Source: Croceivirga sp. (GTDB lineage: Bacteria; Bacteroidota; Bacteroidia; Flavobacteriales; Flavobacteriaceae). From it: a DNA stretch of 64,000 nucleotides. The position numbers and the translations under genes were made by a program. Positions 9,791-18,526 of this stretch are shown here, one piece after another; position 1 is the stretch's first letter; every line of letters starts with the position of its first letter. Where the stretch lies: the NCBI GenBank assembly GCA_028284665.1, contig JANQRG010000007.1:1-64000 (forward strand). Direction: 5' to 3'. The notes under the pieces are model-generated. The model ran no database searches and was not told the DNA's origin. It was given only the letters and a program-made list of their open reading frames with translations.

Positions 9791-9837
9791 TAGATAAAAA
9801 TAGAAAAAGGCTACTTTACTATCTATTATTAAGTCCG

Positions 9838-10113
9838 CTAAACAATTTCGGCACTCAACCCAGCCTGAAGTAGTCGGGAGCACCGCGGCTTTAGATCGTT
9901 ATATTCCCCCGTTTTGACAGTGCATTTTCCCTTGTAATGTACTATTAAAGAACATTGTTCCGCTTGTTCCGGGGTATGCTCACAAACATTGATAAGCGTG
10001 GTAATTACGTGATCGAAAGTATTTACATCATCGTTATAGAGAACAATCTCATTCTGGCGAACGGTTTCTTCTTCGAGCAATAGCTCTTCTGATATTTTTT
10101 CTTTTGTTCCCAT
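9838..10113 (-). CDS. clpS: ClpS, adaptor for ClpAP N-end-rule proteolysis
   Basis: Small adaptor (91 residues) that delivers substrates with destabilising N-terminal residues to the Clp AAA+ unfoldase. The N-degron pocket residues can be matched to the E. coli protein: Asn27-Asp28-Asp29 (YNDDVNTFDHV) and His59, with the same 32-residue spacing as E. coli Asn34-His66. The ELLLEEE N-terminal extension is flexible, as usual in the family. It is the last gene of a minus-strand cluster after prmA, with a 14-bp gap, an order I recall from other Bacteroidota. The sensor-regulator reading frame starts 47 bp downstream. Confidence 0.93.
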   Translation of the reverse strand: MGTKEKISEELLLEEETVRQNEIVLYNDDVNTFDHVITTLINVCEHTPEQAEQCSLIVHYKGKCTVKTGEYNDLKPRCSRLLQAGLSAEIV

Positions 10114-10127
10114 GGTATACTACTCCC

Positions 10128-10949
10128 CTAATGTACATATTTTGCTGCAACCCAATCGTTCTTCTGCTTTTTTTTTTCAAGTTTCAAATCATATTGCCGG
10201 CATTTTGCGGAAATTGCATCTAAATCCTTCAAATAGAAGCCACTAAGCAATAGCGCCCCCGGTTGTTTGAGATGAGAGTGGTATTTGGGAATATCCTCTA
10301 GTAAGATATTTCGATTGATATTCGCCAGGATAGTATCAAATGCCGTCTCTCCTAAATCGTCGGCATCACCTTGCAGAATTTGTATACGGTTACAATGATT
10401 TCGCGTTACATTTTCTTTGGCATTTTCATAACTCCATAGGTCAATGTCTACACCCATAACCGTGGCTGCTCCCTTTTTTTCAGCTAAAATTGCCAGCACC
10501 CCTGTGCCGCAACCCATATCCAGGACCGATTGATCCCCTAGCTGGTCCTCGAGCAGTAACGCCAACATCATATAAGTGGTCTCGTGATGGCCCGTCCCAA
10601 AACTCATCTTGGGTTCAATTATGATGTCAAAATCTACCGGCTCCGCTTGATGAAATGGGGCACGGACAAGACACAAGTTACCAACTTTTATGGGATGGAA
10701 ATTCTTTTCCCAGGTAGCATTCCAGTTTTGTTGCGCAATAACCCGTGAGGACCAGCTGATCTGAATGTCCGGATTTTGCAGGATATTTACCTGATCCAGT
10801 CCTTTAAAATCCCTCTCCGGAATGTAGGCCAGAACCCCTGTTTCGGTTTCCAGGAAGCTTTCAAAACCCAGCTCACCCAACTCCGCGATCAAAATCTCGG
10901 ATGCGGGTTGAAGCGGATGTACTTCAAAATGAAATTCCAGATAATTCAC
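10128..10949 (-). CDS. prmA: PrmA, ribosomal protein L11 methyltransferase
   Basis: Trimethylates ribosomal protein L11 using S-adenosylmethionine in the cytoplasm. The 273-residue protein has the PrmA-specific segment PKMSFGTGHHETT (residues 113-125) and the SAM-binding motif I VLDMGCGTG (142-150). These are followed by GVDIDLWSYENAKEN as the acidic ribose-binding strand and ILANINRNIL in place of the usual NxxxNPL. The N-terminal L11-recognition domain is shorter than in E. coli PrmA (about 293 residues), which is normal for Bacteroidota. It is 3 bp downstream of tpiA and 14 bp upstream of clpS, so it is almost certainly cotranscribed with them. Confidence 0.93.
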   Translation of the reverse strand: MNYLEFHFEVHPLQPASEILIAELGELGFESFLETETGVLAYIPERDFKGLDQVNILQNPDIQISWSSRVIAQQNWNATWEKNFHPIKVGNLCLVRAPFHQAEPVDFDIIIEPKMSFGTGHHETTYMMLALLLEDQLGDQSVLDMGCGTGVLAILAEKKGAATVMGVDIDLWSYENAKENVTRNHCNRIQILQGDADDLGETAFDTILANINRNILLEDIPKYHSHLKQPGALLLSGFYLKDLDAISAKCRQYDLKLEKKKQKNDWVAAKYVH

Positions 10950-10952
10950 GCT

Positions 10953-11702
10953 TTAAATTGCCTCAACAATAGCGATAAAATCATCACATTTTAGTGACGC
11001 GCCTCCAATAAGTCCGCCATCTACGTCAGGTTGAGAGAATATTTCCCCCGCATTATCAGGCTTTACACTTCCTCCGTAGAGAATGGTCACTTCATCTGCT
11101 AATTCAGGAGTGTAGGCGTCAGCGATCGTTTTTCGTATAAAAGCATGCATCTCTTGCGCTTGCACCGGAGTGGCAGTTTCCCCAGTTCCTATAGCCCATA
11201 CCGGCTCATACGCCAAAACCAACTCTTGCCATTGCCCAGGGTTCAAATTGAATAACGCGTTTTTCAACTGCGATTCCACTACGGCAAAGTGATTATTGTT
11301 TTTGCGCTCTTCCAGTTCTTCTCCGAAACAGAAAATGATACGCATATTCTTAGCCAAAGCCGTTTCCACCTTTTTAGCCAGAAATGCATCGTCTTCACTA
11401 AAAAGGGAACGCCTTTCCGAGTGGCCCAAGATCACTGTAGTAACCCCAATATTGAGCAGCATATCAGCAGAAATCTCCCCTGTAAAGGCCCCGTTTTCTT
11501 CAAAGTGCATATTCTGTGCTGCTACCTGTACGACAGAGCTTTGTAAATGCCTTACCGCTGAAGCGAGGTTAACAAAGGTAGGCGCTACAATAACCTCTGC
11601 GTTAGTATCGGGTAATTTTGCAGACAATTCCGAAAGGAGGGCTTCGGTTTCCTCTAAATTCTTGTTCATTTTCCAGTTTCCGGCTACTATTTGGGTTCTC
11701 AT
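10953..11702 (-). CDS. tpiA: Triosephosphate isomerase
   Basis: Interconverts dihydroxyacetone phosphate and glyceraldehyde-3-phosphate in glycolysis. The 249-residue length matches the family. The active site is complete: Asn9 and Lys11 (AGNWKMN), His94 (ILGHSERR), Glu166 (AYEPVWAIGTG, which includes the mobile loop 6) and the phosphate-binding YGGSVKP and GGASL. It follows the DoxX-type membrane protein gene by 61 bp and precedes prmA by 3 bp on the same strand. Nothing odd was seen. Confidence 0.97.
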   Translation of the reverse strand: MRTQIVAGNWKMNKNLEETEALLSELSAKLPDTNAEVIVAPTFVNLASAVRHLQSSVVQVAAQNMHFEENGAFTGEISADMLLNIGVTTVILGHSERRSLFSEDDAFLAKKVETALAKNMRIIFCFGEELEERKNNNHFAVVESQLKNALFNLNPGQWQELVLAYEPVWAIGTGETATPVQAQEMHAFIRKTIADAYTPELADEVTILYGGSVKPDNAGEIFSQPDVDGGLIGGASLKCDDFIAIVEAI

Positions 11703-11763
11703 GGTACTAATTATATTTTATAAGTTGATTCGATTAAGGTTACACTGTTATTTGATCGTATTG

Positions 11764-12861
11764 CTAGTTAAATTTCAATTCATCAAAATCATTGAAATGT
11801 TTCTTCTCTAAAATTGTCCCTTTTTCCAACACCAGGATGGACGGATTGGAACGTGTAATCGTTTTTAAAGTGGTCATGTCCGAAAAGTAAAAGGCAAAAC
11901 CGAGGTCATACTCCCGGACCACCGCATTGGTTTCTCCTTCTCCAGAAGCGGACATGCCAATAACCTTATACCCTTTCTCAAGGGCCTTATCCGTTGCCTT
12001 TTTGACTTCTGCAAATGCGTCCAACTCGCTCTTCGCCAAATCGTACGAGATAACCATTACCAATTTCGGTTCCTGCAACATCGCATCGGTGTGGTCTATG
12101 CCCTCTTGCTCTATGGTAAAATCATGTATAGGCGGTTCGTAACCCTCTTGCACTATCTTTGTATCCACACCTATAAAATCCCCTTCAACTTCCGGGTAAG
12201 CACCATTAGTAACATAAACTTTCTCCTCTCCATTCACATTGAACTTCCAGGCAAACTCCTGGATGGGTTTGGGAGCATCTTCCGGAATGATCATTCCCTC
12301 TCGGATGTTAGCTCCAATTTTGTAAGGCCTGAAATCCTTAGCAGGCAAATGCGCAAGTACATGTTGACAAAAAAGAATACAACTTAAAGTAGACAGCCCT
12401 ATTACAATCCAACTTTTTTTTCGGGTGAATACCGGTTGTATGTGTTTAATCCCTATTACCAAAACAACAATTAACACTAACAGGATCACATCCTTTATGA
12501 AAGATTCCCAGGGGGTTAACTTTATGGCATCACCGAAACAACCGCAATCCGTAACCTTGTTGAAATATGCAGAATAAAAGGTTAGGAATGTAAAAAAAAC
12601 GATCATTCCCAAAAGGCTCCAGACGGTAAATTTGCGCTGAAATCCTATTAGTAATGCGACTCCCAACAGGACCTCTACCACCACCACAAAAATGGATATC
12701 GCCAGGGCATAGGGTTCAAAAAAGGGTAGGTTTAAAACCGAAGGACTGAAGTATTCTTCTAGTTTAAAAGAGAAACCTACCGGATCATTGAGCTTTATCA
12801 ATCCACTGATAATAAAGAGTACACCAACAAAAACACGCGTAAATCCTATCAAATATTTCAT
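11764..12861 (-). CDS. BT_3928-type DoxX/MauE membrane protein with thioredoxin-like C-terminus
   Basis: A 365-residue inner-membrane protein. Residues 1-145 form a four-helix DoxX/MauE-like domain with a conserved DCGCFGD after the second helix, the motif associated with VKOR/MauE-type redox proteins. A further helix lies at about 150-170. Residues about 180-365 read as a thioredoxin-like fold (PKLVMVISYDL, KVIGMSASGE, PSILVLEKGTILEK) but lack the CxxC pair, so it is not a classical oxidoreductase domain. The start codon overlaps the stop of the preceding DUF1599 gene by 4 bp, indicating translational coupling. The family is known from Bacteroidota next to tpiA; its reaction is unknown. Confidence 0.8.
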   Translation of the reverse strand: MKYLIGFTRVFVGVLFIISGLIKLNDPVGFSFKLEEYFSPSVLNLPFFEPYALAISIFVVVVEVLLGVALLIGFQRKFTVWSLLGMIVFFTFLTFYSAYFNKVTDCGCFGDAIKLTPWESFIKDVILLVLIVVLVIGIKHIQPVFTRKKSWIVIGLSTLSCILFCQHVLAHLPAKDFRPYKIGANIREGMIIPEDAPKPIQEFAWKFNVNGEEKVYVTNGAYPEVEGDFIGVDTKIVQEGYEPPIHDFTIEQEGIDHTDAMLQEPKLVMVISYDLAKSELDAFAEVKKATDKALEKGYKVIGMSASGEGETNAVVREYDLGFAFYFSDMTTLKTITRSNPSILVLEKGTILEKKHFNDFDELKFN

Positions 12862-13400
12862 GCGGCAACGTTTAAATGAATGAGGGCAAATACCGCATAG
12901 TTGATGATATCTTCGTAATTAGCAGCTATCCCTTCGCTAACCAGGGTTTTACCTTCATTGTCCTCAATTTGTTTTACCCGTAACAGTTTCTGAAGTATTA
13001 GGTCGGTTAACGAACTCACCCGCATTTCCCGCCATGCCTCTCCGTAGTCATAATTCTTAGCCTCCATCAGGTTCTTCGCTCGGGATACCTGTTCATCATA
13101 AAGGGAAAACGCTTCTTCCGGGCTTAGATCCGGTTGTTCTACCACCCCTTTTTCCAATTGGATCAATGCCATGATCGCATAATTGATGATCCCTATGAAT
13201 TCGGACTGCTCCCCTTCATCTACTTTTCTCACTGTATTTTGTTGTAGGCTCCGGATACGCTGCGCCTTGATAAAGATCTGATCGGTTAAGGAAGGTAGGC
13301 GAAGTATACGCCAGGCGGTACCGTAATCTTTTGTCTTATTTTGAAATAGCGTACGACACCGTTGAATAATTGCATCGTATTGCGTTGAAGTTTGCTGCAT
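12858..13400 (-). CDS. DUF1599 domain protein with two internal repeats
   Basis: A 180-residue cytoplasmic protein of unknown function restricted largely to Bacteroidota. It is an internal duplication: the pattern YGxAWR...SLTDxIxxKxxR...INYAxxALIxL occurs once at about residues 22-90 and again at about 110-178, suggesting two copies of one helical unit. I start at the ATG at 13398-13400 because a -7-like box (13458-13465) lies upstream and a longer reading to 13460 would run into it. It is first in the cluster with the DoxX-type gene, tpiA, prmA and clpS, and is divergent from folP. Confidence 0.8.
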   Translation of the reverse strand: MQQTSTQYDAIIQRCRTLFQNKTKDYGTAWRILRLPSLTDQIFIKAQRIRSLQQNTVRKVDEGEQSEFIGIINYAIMALIQLEKGVVEQPDLSPEEAFSLYDEQVSRAKNLMEAKNYDYGEAWREMRVSSLTDLILQKLLRVKQIEDNEGKTLVSEGIAANYEDIINYAVFALIHLNVAA

Positions 13401-13457
13401 CTGTCTGCTATTTTGTGTAATTTCCCGCCAATTATTGGCTATCCTAATAACACCTGC

Positions 13458-13465
13458 CAAAGATA
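13458..13465 (-). promoter_or_regulatory. Bacteroidota-type -7 box before the DUF1599-tpiA-clpS cluster
   Basis: On the minus strand this reads TATCTTTG, an exact match to the TAnnTTTG -7 consensus. It lies about 58 bp upstream of the chosen start at 13400. I see no TTG at the right distance for a -33 element, so support is partial. Confidence 0.4.
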
Positions 13466-13495
13466 ACTGAAACGTGTTAAAGCGAACCCGGTTTC

Positions 13496-14332
13496 ATGAC
13501 GATAAACTGCAAAGGAACTCTTATTGACCTGTCCGCCCCAAAGGTAATGGGCATTTTAAATATTACTCCCGATTCTTTTTATGACGGAGGAAGGTATGCA
13601 ACGCCCAAAGTGATCCTGGACAGTGTTGAAAAAATGCTATCCGATGGCGCAACATTTATCGATATTGGAGCGTACAGTTCTCGACCAGGTGCAACCGATA
13701 TTACCGAAGATGAGGAGTTGCACCGTATTCTTCCCATAATTAATCTTGTCTTAAAGGAATTCCCTAATGTGTTACTCTCGGTGGATACTTTTCGGAGCCG
13801 AGTAGCCAAAAAATGCCTTCAGGTCGGAGCCGCAATGATCAATGATATTTCAGGTGGGAGACTAGACGTTAAAATGATGGGGGTAGTTTCGGAATTTCAG
13901 GCGCCCTACATACTGATGCATATGCGAGGAACCCCGCAGACCATGAAGGCACAAACGGAGTATGATGATTTGATAAAAATACTTATCCGGTACTTTTCAG
14001 AGCAAGTTGCCTTGGCCCGGGAGAAAAAAATAAACGATATCATCATAGATCCCGGATTTGGGTTTGCCAAAACCATTGCCCAAAACTTCACCTTGCTGCA
14101 ACACCTAGACCTCTTAAAGATATTGGCATTGCCGATGTTGGTTGGGATAAGTAGAAAGTCTATGATCTATAAAACCCTGGACAGCGCTCCAAAGAACGCA
14201 TTGAACGGTACCACAGCCTTACATATGGTAGCCCTTCAGAATGGAGCCAATATTCTTAGAGTGCACGACGTTAAGGAGGCCGTCGAATGTGTTTTGTTAT
14301 ACAATGAACTTGAAACAGCAAAACTAGACTAG
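13496..14332 (+). CDS. folP: Dihydropteroate synthase
   Basis: Condenses p-aminobenzoate with dihydropterin pyrophosphate in folate synthesis; target of sulfonamides. The family motifs are intact: MGILNITPDSFYDGG (loop 1), DIGAYSSRPGA (loop 2), VDTFR, MINDISGG, MHMRGTP, DPGFGFAKT and GISRKSMI. Length (278) is normal. It is divergent from the DUF1599 cluster and is followed after 44 bp by the diadenylate cyclase gene; folP and diadenylate cyclase genes are neighbours in many Bacteroidota. Nothing suggests resistance-type insertions. Confidence 0.96.
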   Translation: MTINCKGTLIDLSAPKVMGILNITPDSFYDGGRYATPKVILDSVEKMLSDGATFIDIGAYSSRPGATDITEDEELHRILPIINLVLKEFPNVLLSVDTFRSRVAKKCLQVGAAMINDISGGRLDVKMMGVVSEFQAPYILMHMRGTPQTMKAQTEYDDLIKILIRYFSEQVALAREKKINDIIIDPGFGFAKTIAQNFTLLQHLDLLKILALPMLVGISRKSMIYKTLDSAPKNALNGTTALHMVALQNGANILRVHDVKEAVECVLLYNELETAKLD

Positions 14333-14376
14333 AATGCAGTTGTCCCTAATTTCCTAATTTTACAAAAACCACCGCA

Positions 14377-15162
14377 TTGGAATTTCTCAATTTTCTTGAA
14401 TTCAAGATTACAGACCTTATCGACATTCTCCTTGTAGCGGTGCTCCTCTATTACATTTACAAGCTGGTTAAGGGTACGGTTGCGATCAATATTTTCATCG
14501 GAATTGTCATTGTTTGGTTACTTTGGAAGCTTACTGAACTGTTGCAAATGAAAATGATAAGCAGCATGGTAGGAGGATTCATGAACATCGGACTTATCGC
14601 CCTTATTATCGTCTTTCAGCAGGAAATACGGAAGTTTTTATTACTCATCGGATCTACCAATTTTGCTTCCAAACGCAGTTTTATCCGGCATTTCAAATTC
14701 TTAAAACAGGAAGCTTTGCCCACCGATGTGGATGTAGATGCCATTATAGGTGCCTGCAAAAACATGGGTATTAGCAAAACCGGGGCAATACTGGTCATTG
14801 AACGGAATAATAATCTGGATTTTGTCAAATCTACCGGGGATAAGATGAACATTGAAATTACCCAACCGATCATTGAAAGCATTTTTTACAAAAACAGTCC
14901 CCTACATGATGGTGCCGCCATAGTGCAAGACAATTACATTACCGCTACACGGGTGATCTTACCGGTTTCTAACGAGCGAAGCATTCCTTTGCGATTTGGA
15001 TTACGGCACCGTGCCGCAGTTGGGATCACAGAAAAAACAGATGCACTCTGCCTGGTGGTAAGCGAGGAAACCGGGATGATCTCCTATATTAAGAACGGCG
15101 AATTTGTATTGTATAAAAGTCTGGAGGAACTGACAGAATTGATCAAAAAGGATTTGGCCTAA
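14377..15162 (+). CDS. cdaA: CdaA-type diadenylate cyclase (c-di-AMP synthase)
   Basis: Makes cyclic di-AMP from two ATP, a signal for osmotic and cell-wall homeostasis. The 261-residue protein has three N-terminal membrane helices (about 15-30, 36-52 and 68-82) and a DAC domain with both catalytic signatures: Asp178-Gly-Ala (LHDGAA) and Arg210-His-Arg (GLRHRAAVG). I use the TTG at 14377 because the protein begins properly there (EFLNFLEFKITD) and no in-frame ATG or GTG fits the family N-terminus. It overlaps the next gene by 1 bp (TAATG). No CdaR-like YbbR gene is adjacent. Confidence 0.93.
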   Translation: MEFLNFLEFKITDLIDILLVAVLLYYIYKLVKGTVAINIFIGIVIVWLLWKLTELLQMKMISSMVGGFMNIGLIALIIVFQQEIRKFLLLIGSTNFASKRSFIRHFKFLKQEALPTDVDVDAIIGACKNMGISKTGAILVIERNNNLDFVKSTGDKMNIEITQPIIESIFYKNSPLHDGAAIVQDNYITATRVILPVSNERSIPLRFGLRHRAAVGITEKTDALCLVVSEETGMISYIKNGEFVLYKSLEELTELIKKDLA

Positions 15163-15926
15163 TGCAGTGTAAAAATTGTGGAAACACCTTGCGGAGAGAT
15201 TTCAGTTATTGCCCGGTTTGTGGTGCCAAAGTCATAAAGAACCGGCTTACTTTAAAAAACATCTGGCAAGATCTTAGCTTTCAGGTTTTTAATTTGGACA
15301 ATACCCTGCTAAAGACTATCAGGTATATGTTTACCCAACCTGAGGTAGTCATTACAGGTTTTATTTCCGGAGCCAGAAAGAAATTCATGAATCCCGTTAG
15401 TTATTTTGCCATTGCAATTACACTATCAGGTGTATTGATCTATGTCTTGCGCAACTGGTATAATGTTCGTCTTACCGAGGTTAGTGGTAATTCGGGGAAC
15501 ACCACAAATATGGATTTTATCTTTGACTACCAGGGGTTGATGTCCTATTTGATCATGCCCATTTACGCCTTAATGACATGGATATTATTTCTAGATAAGC
15601 GGACTTTGAACTACAGCGAACATTTGGTTGCTAATGCATATACCACAGCCCAGGTTTCCTTTGTACAAGTAGTAATCTCTCTCCCCCTGTTTGGTTTTTT
15701 TGAGATCGATTATCAAACCTTCAACTGGTTTTTTCTGCTGTTCTCGGTAAGTTTTCAGTTTTATGTTTTCAAACGATTATTTGGCATTGGATTGGGAAGC
15801 ACCTTAATACGTGCGTTGGGATATCTCATAATGTTTGCCATTATTTTTATGGCCATTGGAATTGTGGTAGCCCTTATCGCCTTTGCGACAGGACAACTAA
15901 ACCCTGAGGATTTTAAGCCAAAATAA
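15162..15926 (+). CDS. DUF3667 zinc-ribbon membrane protein
   Basis: A 254-residue protein of unknown function. The N-terminus is a zinc ribbon (CKNCG at 3-7, then CPVCG at 17-21). It is followed by a conserved soluble stretch (TQPEVVITGFISGARKKFMN) and about five membrane helices from residue 75 onward. The start ATG overlaps the stop of cdaA, so the two are translationally coupled. That suggests, but does not prove, a link with c-di-AMP. The architecture matches the DUF3667 family common in Bacteroidota. Confidence 0.8.
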   Translation: MQCKNCGNTLRRDFSYCPVCGAKVIKNRLTLKNIWQDLSFQVFNLDNTLLKTIRYMFTQPEVVITGFISGARKKFMNPVSYFAIAITLSGVLIYVLRNWYNVRLTEVSGNSGNTTNMDFIFDYQGLMSYLIMPIYALMTWILFLDKRTLNYSEHLVANAYTTAQVSFVQVVISLPLFGFFEIDYQTFNWFFLLFSVSFQFYVFKRLFGIGLGSTLIRALGYLIMFAIIFMAIGIVVALIAFATGQLNPEDFKPK

Positions 15927-15930
15927 AAAA

Positions 15931-17703
15931 TTACGCCACTTCTTCCTCCAAAAACTGGGCCTCATATAAGTCTTTGTAATACCCTCCCCTTTCCAACAAT
16001 GCCCTGTGATTCCCCATTTCCACAATCCTACCGGCTTCCATAACAATAATAGTATCTGCCTTTTTGATGGTGGCCAAACGGTGGGCAATAATAATGGAGG
16101 TTCTGCCTTCGGTAATTTTGTTGGTGGCCTGCTGGATCAATTGTTCGGTATAGGTATCCACAGAAGAGGTAGCCTCATCCAGGATCAAAATGCTGGGATC
16201 GCTTAGATAGGCCCTTAAAAAAGCCATGAGCTGTCGCTGTCCACTGGACAGCATGGTACCGCGTTCCTTTACGTTGTACGAATAGCCTCCGGGGAGGTTT
16301 GTAATAAAACTATGGACCCCAATTTCCTTAGCTGCTGCTTCAATAGCTTCTTGTGTTATTTTTTCATCCTTCAAGGAAATATTGTTGGCAATAGTATCTG
16401 CAAACAGGAAAACGTCCTGTAGCACAATGGCAATATGCGATCGCAAAGACGCTAATTTATACTCCCGGATGTCAACATTGTCAATCCTGATAGACCCTGA
16501 ATTGATCTCATAAAATCGATTCAGCAGGTTAATAATAGTAGACTTACCTGCTCCTGTTGCTCCAACAATTGCAATGGTGTCCCCGGCCTTAACATCAAAA
16601 GAGATCCCATGTAAGACTTCTTCGTCCGCTACATAGCCAAAACGAACGTCAGAAAAGGTAATGGCTCCTTTAACTCTCGGGATCTCCAAGGTTCCCGTGT
16701 CCCTAATATGACTGTCCGTGTCCAGAATTTTAAAGACACGGTTGGCGGCCACCATACCCATTTGCAGGGTGTTAAATTTATCCGCGATCTGGCGCAAGGG
16801 TCGGAATAACAAATCCATCAAAAAGAAAAAAGCAAAAATGGAGCCGGTGTCGCCCAATGCGGCACTTTCTATTCGCTGTATTACCCCAAAATACACCACC
16901 AAGCCAATCCCCAGGGAAAAAGAAATCTCAGCCACCGGAAAAAAAATGGAGTTATACCACACCGTTCGCAACCAGGCATTCTGATGCTTTTCATTGATCT
17001 CTCTAAAGTTCTCCTTTTCAATGGCCTCTCTAGTAAACAACTGTATAATCTTCATCCCTGCAATCCTTTCCTGGACAAAGGAGTTCAAATTTGACACCTG
17101 AGCGCGTACTTCTATAAAAGCCACTTTCATTGCCTGCTGAAAAAGGCGTGTAGCAACCAGTATCACGGGGAGGATGGCAAAAACAATTAACGCTAATCGC
17201 CAATTGATGTATAACATTACCGCAGCGCCGGCAAGCATCTTCAAAATATCGGCCACGATAACAAAAAAGCCCTGGCTAAATATTTCCCCGATCCGTTGCA
17301 TATCCGCAACAGCCCGTGTGACCAATACCCCGATAGAGGAGTTGTCAAAGTACGTCATTTTAAAGGCCATCATTTTGCGAAAAAGCCGTATCCGCAAATC
17401 TTTGATTACCGACTCCCCGAGCAAATTGGCAAAATAGTTAAAAGAGAGTTGACAGATCACCTGACCCAATAACACGGCAAGCATCAGAAGCACCAGCCAG
17501 GTGAGTTGCTCTTCACTATTACTAGGGAGGGCGTTGTTGATGATCTCTTTTACCAATACCGGTGTCAATATGGCAAATGCTGAAAGGGCCACCGCCACTA
17601 TTGCCACTACCCAAAAAATAGTTTTGTAAGGCCTGGTAAAGGCAAAAACCCTTTTGAACAACCCAAAATCGAAAGCTTTTCCTAACTCTTGTTCCTTGCT
17701 CAT
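15931..17703 (-). CDS. MsbA-like ABC exporter (TM domain fused to ATPase)
   Basis: A 590-residue half-transporter acting as a homodimer or heterodimer in the inner membrane. Residues 20-310 hold six helices of an ABC type-1 membrane domain. The ATPase domain has Walker A GATGAGKS (381-388), Q-loop QDVFLF, signature LSSGQ (485-489), Walker B LILDE (506-510) and the H-loop in AHRLATIKKAD. The nucleotide site is complete. The substrate cannot be told: lipid A precursors (MsbA) or multidrug export are both possible. Its start overlaps the truA stop by 4 bp, so the two are coupled. It converges with the DUF3667 gene, with only 4 bp between stops. Confidence 0.88.
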   Translation of the reverse strand: MSKEQELGKAFDFGLFKRVFAFTRPYKTIFWVVAIVAVALSAFAILTPVLVKEIINNALPSNSEEQLTWLVLLMLAVLLGQVICQLSFNYFANLLGESVIKDLRIRLFRKMMAFKMTYFDNSSIGVLVTRAVADMQRIGEIFSQGFFVIVADILKMLAGAAVMLYINWRLALIVFAILPVILVATRLFQQAMKVAFIEVRAQVSNLNSFVQERIAGMKIIQLFTREAIEKENFREINEKHQNAWLRTVWYNSIFFPVAEISFSLGIGLVVYFGVIQRIESAALGDTGSIFAFFFLMDLLFRPLRQIADKFNTLQMGMVAANRVFKILDTDSHIRDTGTLEIPRVKGAITFSDVRFGYVADEEVLHGISFDVKAGDTIAIVGATGAGKSTIINLLNRFYEINSGSIRIDNVDIREYKLASLRSHIAIVLQDVFLFADTIANNISLKDEKITQEAIEAAAKEIGVHSFITNLPGGYSYNVKERGTMLSSGQRQLMAFLRAYLSDPSILILDEATSSVDTYTEQLIQQATNKITEGRTSIIIAHRLATIKKADTIIVMEAGRIVEMGNHRALLERGGYYKDLYEAQFLEEEVA

Positions 17704-18443
17704 ATAAAAATGGAATCTGGGTAAATAACCTCGGTCAAATATAATCCTTTTGCCGGCACCGAAACCCCTGCCTTGCTCCTATCTTTTCGTTCAATAACCT
17801 GTCTGATTTGCTGGGGTTCTCTTTTCCCCAACCCTACTTCCAACAAGGTCCCAACAATAGCACGAACCATATTTCTTAAAAAGCGGTCAGCGGTAATGGT
17901 GAACATCAGTTTGTCCTGTTGTTGCTCCCATTGTGCCTTTTGAATTTTACAGATGAAGGTTTTCACATCACTATGCGCTTTGGAAAAACTTTCAAAATCT
18001 TTGTATTCCAGTAATATTTTGGCTGCTTCATTCATACGGCTTACGGACAGGGAAAGGAGCATCCGATGCGCACTATCCTTAAAAAAAGGATCTTTTTTTT
18101 GAACAATCCAATACTGGTACGTCCGTTGTATGGCATCAAAACGGGCATGTGCATCAGGGTGTACTTCCCGGATGTCATGGATGCTGATGTCTTCCGGAAG
18201 GTAGGCATTTAGTCGATGTACTAACTCAGACTGTTGTATTTGACCGTCAAAATCAAAATGAGCCACCATTTGTTTGGCATGCACTCCGGTATCCGTACGC
18301 CCGGCACCCACCAAAGGAATAACCTCCCGCAATACGGTAGAAATCGCGTCTTCCATGACTTCCTGAACGGTGATCGCATTAGGTTGCCGTTGCCATCCAT
18401 GATATGCCGTCCCGAGAAAAGAAAATGCAATGAAATACCGCAA
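17700..18443 (-). CDS. truA: tRNA pseudouridine(38-40) synthase TruA
   Basis: Converts uridines 38-40 of the tRNA anticodon arm to pseudouridine. The catalytic aspartate is Asp51 in GAGRTDTGVHA. Other TruA landmarks are YHGWQRQP near the N-terminus, RTYQYWI, and FLRNMVRAIVGTLLEVG in the C-terminal half. At 247 residues it is normal length. It is the first gene of a two-gene unit with the ABC exporter and is divergent from the phosphoesterase gene. Confidence 0.95.
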   Translation of the reverse strand: MRYFIAFSFLGTAYHGWQRQPNAITVQEVMEDAISTVLREVIPLVGAGRTDTGVHAKQMVAHFDFDGQIQQSELVHRLNAYLPEDISIHDIREVHPDAHARFDAIQRTYQYWIVQKKDPFFKDSAHRMLLSLSVSRMNEAAKILLEYKDFESFSKAHSDVKTFICKIQKAQWEQQQDKLMFTITADRFLRNMVRAIVGTLLEVGLGKREPQQIRQVIERKDRSKAGVSVPAKGLYLTEVIYPDSIFI

Positions 18444-18526
18444 TAAACCGTAAATTTTTCAGGTAAATATACTTCAATCCAAAGCGGTGCTATCTAGCCT
18501 GTCTTTTTTTAGCATAATTTTAGCGA

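Noticed and set aside
9791..9883. N-terminal extension of the sensor-regulator into clpS
   Set aside because: A proper signal peptide begins at 9790, and the extension would overlap clpS without family support.
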